Positions 5,897 to 7,860 of a stretch of DNA of 7,860 nucleotides are shown piece by piece. The notes below the pieces were generated by a model. That model ran no database searches. It worked only from the letters and a program-made list of their open reading frames with translations, and was not told the origin of the DNA. The position numbers and the translations under genes are program-made. The stretch is from Actinomycetota bacterium (GTDB lineage Bacteria > Actinomycetota > CADDZG01 > WHSQ01). The first letter of the stretch is position 1; the number at the start of each line of letters is the position of its first letter. Where the stretch lies: the NCBI GenBank assembly GCA_019348445.1, contig JAHWJK010000079.1:1-7860 (forward strand), in the 5' to 3' direction.

Positions 5897-6852
5897 TAAC
5901 CAGGCGACATTGCGCGGAAGGCTTTCTCGATCGCCGCGGGTCCTTTCGTCGACACGAACATCAGGATCGGTGTCGCGAGACCCGCGTCGCGCAGCGTACC
6001 GATGCGTTCCTTGCATTCGGCCGCGCTCCCCAGCAACACGAGCTTGTCTACGAGTTCATCCGGGATCGTCTCGACCGCGCCGTTGCGGTCGCGCCGCGAC
6101 CACGCGTCGAGCAGCTTCGCCGCAACATCTTCGTAACCTTGAGCCGCGATGAAGTTGTTGTACGCGGGCACTGCGAGGTACGGCGTCATCAACCACCGGA
6201 CGAAGTTCCGCACCTCGTCGACCGGCTCGTCGGGACAGCACATGATCCGCTCGACCAGTTCCTTACCCGGACATGCGTCGCGCGCGATGCGAACTCCCTC
6301 TTCGCCGGCGAGGTAGAGCGCGACGCCGTCGGCCATCTCGTTCGCCAGCCCCAGCATCTTCGGACCTAACGCCGCGAGGTAGATCGGGATCGGTTTCTCC
6401 GGCGGAGCCTCCAGGCGGAAACTCACCACTGCGATCGTCTCTCCGTCGTAATTGACCTTCTCACCGGCCAGCGCGGCGCGGACGGCTTCGATCGTTTCGC
6501 GCGTTCGGAGGAGGGGACGCTCGAACTTCTGGCCCATCCACCCTCCGACGATCAGCGGCGACGACGCGCCCACGCCGAGGCAGAACCGACCGTCGCTCGC
6601 CTGCTGCACCGCGAGCGCGCTCATCGCGAGCAGCGCCGGGGGCCGCGTGTAGACCGGAACCACCGCGCAGCCAAGGCGCATCGTGCTGGTGGTCATCGCG
6701 ACCGCTGCTGCCACGGAGAAGGCATCCGGACCGGCGGTTTCGGCCGTCCATGCATCGGTGTAGCCGAGGTCCTCGGCCTCGCGAGCCAGCTCGGCGGACC
6801 TCCGGACGGAGAATCCCAAAAGGGGCGGAGTGAACCCAAGTCGGTGTTCCAT
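5896..6852 (-). CDS. LLM-class (luciferase-like) F420-dependent oxidoreductase
   Basis: This is a TIM-barrel flavin- or F420-dependent oxidoreductase of the luciferase-like superfamily; the F420-using branch is common in actinobacteria and methanogens. The 318-residue length is typical. Family landmarks are LGFTPPLLGFSVRRSAELAREAEDLGYTDAWTAE at about 5-38, a MRLGCAVVPVYTRPPALLAMSALAVQQASDGRF block at about 58-90, LGVGASSPLIVGGWMG at 92-107, and PLLRTRETIEAVRAAL at 113-128. PIPIYLAALGPKMLGLANEMADGVAL follows at about 154-179. The ATG at 6852 is chosen over a longer frame because it begins exactly where the barrel starts and has AAAGG seven bases upstream. The substrate cannot be read from sequence. 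The gene is opposite to the ccm genes, between ccmB and ccmC, and has no obvious role in cytochrome maturation. An FMN-dependent enzyme is an alternative, so F420 use is a family-based inference. Confidence 0.9.
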   Translation of the reverse strand: MEHRLGFTPPLLGFSVRRSAELAREAEDLGYTDAWTAETAGPDAFSVAAAVAMTTSTMRLGCAVVPVYTRPPALLAMSALAVQQASDGRFCLGVGASSPLIVGGWMGQKFERPLLRTRETIEAVRAALAGEKVNYDGETIAVVSFRLEAPPEKPIPIYLAALGPKMLGLANEMADGVALYLAGEEGVRIARDACPGKELVERIMCCPDEPVDEVRNFVRWLMTPYLAVPAYNNFIAAQGYEDVAAKLLDAWSRRDRNGAVETIPDELVDKLVLLGSAAECKERIGTLRDAGLATPILMFVSTKGPAAIEKAFRAMSPG

Positions 6853-6878
6853 CGTCCGACCTTTATATTCGGTTGCGC
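6853..6878. promoter_or_regulatory. 26-bp divergent promoter gap with overlapping -10-like elements
   Basis: The oxidoreductase gene and ccmC diverge from this gap. On the + strand TATATT (6864-6869) sits ten bases before the ccmC ATG at 6879, so a start site would fall at or just before the ATG. On the - strand TATAAA (6867-6862) sits nine bases before the oxidoreductase ATG at 6852. AAAGG at 6864-6860 on the - strand could instead be a Shine-Dalgarno for that gene. It overlaps the -10 candidate, so one transcript cannot use both. No convincing -35 hexamer is visible in either direction. Confidence 0.5.
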
Positions 6879-7625
6879 ATGGACGCTTCCTCGCGAGCCT
6901 CGACCCGCTCGCTTCTCCCCCTCGGAATCGCCACCTGGGTGTCGGTAGCCGTTGCTCTGGCACTCATATTTTTCTACGCCCGCGAGGCAGATCTCTCGAT
7001 GGGAGGACAGCTCCAGCGGATCTTCTACTTCCACGTGCCGTCGGCGTGGGTCGCATACCTGTCGTTCGGGATCGTTTTCCTCGCGTCGATCGCGTACCTG
7101 AGGACCGCCAACAGGCGGTGGGACCTCGTAGCCGAGGCCGCCGCCGAGATCGGGGTCCTCTTCACGACCCTCGTCCTCATCACCGGGCCGATCTGGGCGA
7201 GGCCCGTCTGGGGAACGTGGTGGCAGTGGGACGCCCGGCTGACGTCGGCTCTCGTGATGTGGCTGACCTACGTCGGCTATCTGTTCCTGCGCGGACTGGC
7301 ACTGGACCCCGCGCGAGCCGGGAAGCCCGCCGCCGTCCTCGGGGTCGCCGGATTCGTCAACGTTCCGATAGTGCACTTCTCGGTGCAGTGGTGGCGGACC
7401 CTTCATCCGTCGGGGCCGACGCCCGCCGACCTCGCGCGCGACTCGGGGTTGGGGGGGCCGGAGTTGACCGCGTTCTTCGCCTCGCTCGTCGCATTCACGC
7501 TCTTGTTCGCCTTGCTCCTGAGCCTGCGTGTGCGCCTTGGTCGCGCGCGCGAGGCACTCGAGGTCCGAGAGCTGCAGCGCGAGCAGCTGAGGAATAGAGC
7601 GATCCCGACCTCGGTCACGACGTGA
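6879..7625 (+). CDS. ccmC: Heme handling protein CcmC
   Basis: CcmC binds heme on the outer face of the membrane and delivers it to CcmE. The 248-residue length matches the family (about 245). The two axial histidines are seen: His52 in RIFYFHVPSAW and His176 in VPIVHFSVQWWRTLHPSG. The WWD-type motif lies between them at 111-121 (WGTWWQWDARL). Six membrane segments fit, followed by an unusually charged C-terminal helix (about 220-240, GRAREALEVRELQREQLRNR). The ATG at 6879 is preferred; an in-frame TTG at 6873 would add two residues. No Shine-Dalgarno is visible, and a -10-like TATATT lies just upstream, so the mRNA may be leaderless. ccmC is separated from ccmAB by an opposing gene, so it probably has its own promoter. 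CcsA/CcsB-type proteins share the WWD motif but are longer or organised differently. Confidence 0.95.
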   Translation: MDASSRASTRSLLPLGIATWVSVAVALALIFFYAREADLSMGGQLQRIFYFHVPSAWVAYLSFGIVFLASIAYLRTANRRWDLVAEAAAEIGVLFTTLVLITGPIWARPVWGTWWQWDARLTSALVMWLTYVGYLFLRGLALDPARAGKPAAVLGVAGFVNVPIVHFSVQWWRTLHPSGPTPADLARDSGLGGPELTAFFASLVAFTLLFALLLSLRVRLGRAREALEVRELQREQLRNRAIPTSVTT

Positions 7626-7753
7626 GCGACACCGCGTGGCTGTTTATTGCATTCATGGTGGTTTGGATCGCTCTCGGTGCGTACCTTTTTTCGATCGCGG
7701 CGCGCCAGAACAAGGTCGACCGGAGGCTCGACGAATTGGATCGCGGAGACTGA
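7622..7753 (+). CDS. ccmD: Small membrane protein CcmD
   Basis: This is a 43-residue product starting at GTG 7622, overlapping the ccmC stop as GTGA. CcmD is a tiny single-span protein that stabilises the CcmA-B-C-CcmE complex and helps release holo-CcmE. Here residues 3-24 (DTAWLFIAFMVVWIALGAYLFS) form one membrane segment. A basic cytoplasmic helix follows (IAARQNKVDRRLDELDRGD), the usual CcmD arrangement, including the YLFSxxxRQ-like junction. Position directly after ccmC is the standard place. The sequence is too short for strong homology, so the name rests on size, topology and position. Translation probably depends on coupling to ccmC, since no ribosome binding site is seen. Confidence 0.85.
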   Translation: MSDTAWLFIAFMVVWIALGAYLFSIAARQNKVDRRLDELDRGD

Positions 7754-7766
7754 ATCCAGAAACACA

Positions 7767-7793
7767 AGTGCACTAACGCGCTAGCGCACTAAG
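7767..7793. promoter_or_regulatory. Palindromic / tandem-repeat operator-like site
   Basis: This short AT/GC-patterned site lies between ccmD and the next CDS. It contains three consecutive 8-bp units: GCACTAAC (7770-7777), GCGCTAGC (7778-7785) and GCACTAAG (7786-7793). It also holds perfect palindromes AGTGCACT (7767-7774) and GCGCTAGCGC (7778-7787). As a whole, 7767-7790 is a 24-bp palindrome with 20 of 24 positions symmetric. No T-run follows, so a terminator is unlikely. It lies about 40 bp before an ATG and fits a dimeric repressor operator; which family binds is not determinable here. Confidence 0.5.
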
Positions 7794-7833
7794 TCGATGG
7801 AGCCGTAGTTCACCCCTGTAAGATGTGCGCCCC

Positions 7834-7860
7834 ATGGCGATGCGCGACCGCGTTTACCGC
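7834..7860 (+). CDS. Start of an unidentified CDS, cut by the window edge
   Basis: An open frame begins at ATG 7834 and runs off the window after nine residues (MAMRDRVYR). No Shine-Dalgarno precedes it. A -10-like TAAGAT (7819-7824) ends nine bases upstream, so a leaderless transcript is possible. The second Met (7840) is an alternative start. Too little is visible to assign a family. The operator-like repeat upstream and a basic start would suit an autoregulated transcription factor, for instance of GntR type, but this is a guess. Confidence 0.4.

Noticed and set aside
5778..6900. Insertion sequence or transposon carrying the oxidoreductase
   Set aside because: No transposase, terminal inverted repeats or target duplication can be seen around the gene. 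The inverted repeat at 5790-5896 is confined to one side.
6853..6963. Longer N-terminus for the oxidoreductase (start at 6963)
   Set aside because: The extra 37 residues are Arg-rich, overlap the start of ccmC and are not part of the barrel fold. The ATG at 6852 has a ribosome binding site candidate.
6693..7406. - strand open frame over ccmC
   Set aside because: Low-complexity Gly/Arg/Pro translation opposite a strongly supported gene; a shadow.

Overview
The window is about 7.9 kb of dense, GC-rich DNA. It carries a nearly complete System I (Ccm) cytochrome c maturation locus. The high GC content, several GTG starts, apparently leaderless starts and an F420-type luciferase-like oxidoreductase suggest an actinobacterium, most likely a poorly characterised or uncultured lineage. 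This is inference: no rRNA or marker gene is present, and Chloroflexota cannot be excluded.

Layout. From the left edge, seven genes run on the + strand with almost no gaps: ccmE (12-431), ccmF (461-2464), a ccmH-like gene (2461-2910), a CcmI-like zinc-ribbon membrane protein (2907-3299), a secreted and membrane-anchored beta-domain protein (3281-4396), ccmA (4393-5046) and ccmB (5043-5777). All junctions after ccmF are overlapping, either ATGA/GTGA or 19 bp, so the genes look translationally coupled. A long imperfect inverted repeat (about 5790-5896) closes this operon. Next comes a luciferase-like oxidoreductase gene on the - strand (5896-6852). A 26-bp divergent gap separates it from ccmC (6879-7625), which overlaps a tiny ccmD-like gene (7622-7753). 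The last 107 bp hold a palindromic and tandem-repeat operator-like site and the start of an unidentified CDS. No gene-free stretch exceeds about 120 bp.

How the genes work together. By established Ccm biology, CcmC and CcmD load heme onto the chaperone CcmE, and CcmAB (an ABC ATPase and its permease) releases holo-CcmE. CcmF then ligates heme to apocytochrome, with CcmH handling the apocytochrome thiols. This version departs from the textbook system in several visible ways. CcmE has Cys129 in place of the heme-binding His and Phe in place of the following Tyr. The CcmH-like protein has a CX7C pair instead of LRCxxC. No CcmG thioredoxin is present. Two non-canonical membrane proteins sit between ccmH and ccmA, and both carry a CcmI-like cytosolic helical hairpin.

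The best candidate for something under-described is this middle block (2461-4396): the variant CcmH, the zinc-ribbon CcmI-like protein and the beta-domain protein with a CcmI-like tail, combined with a Cys-type CcmE.
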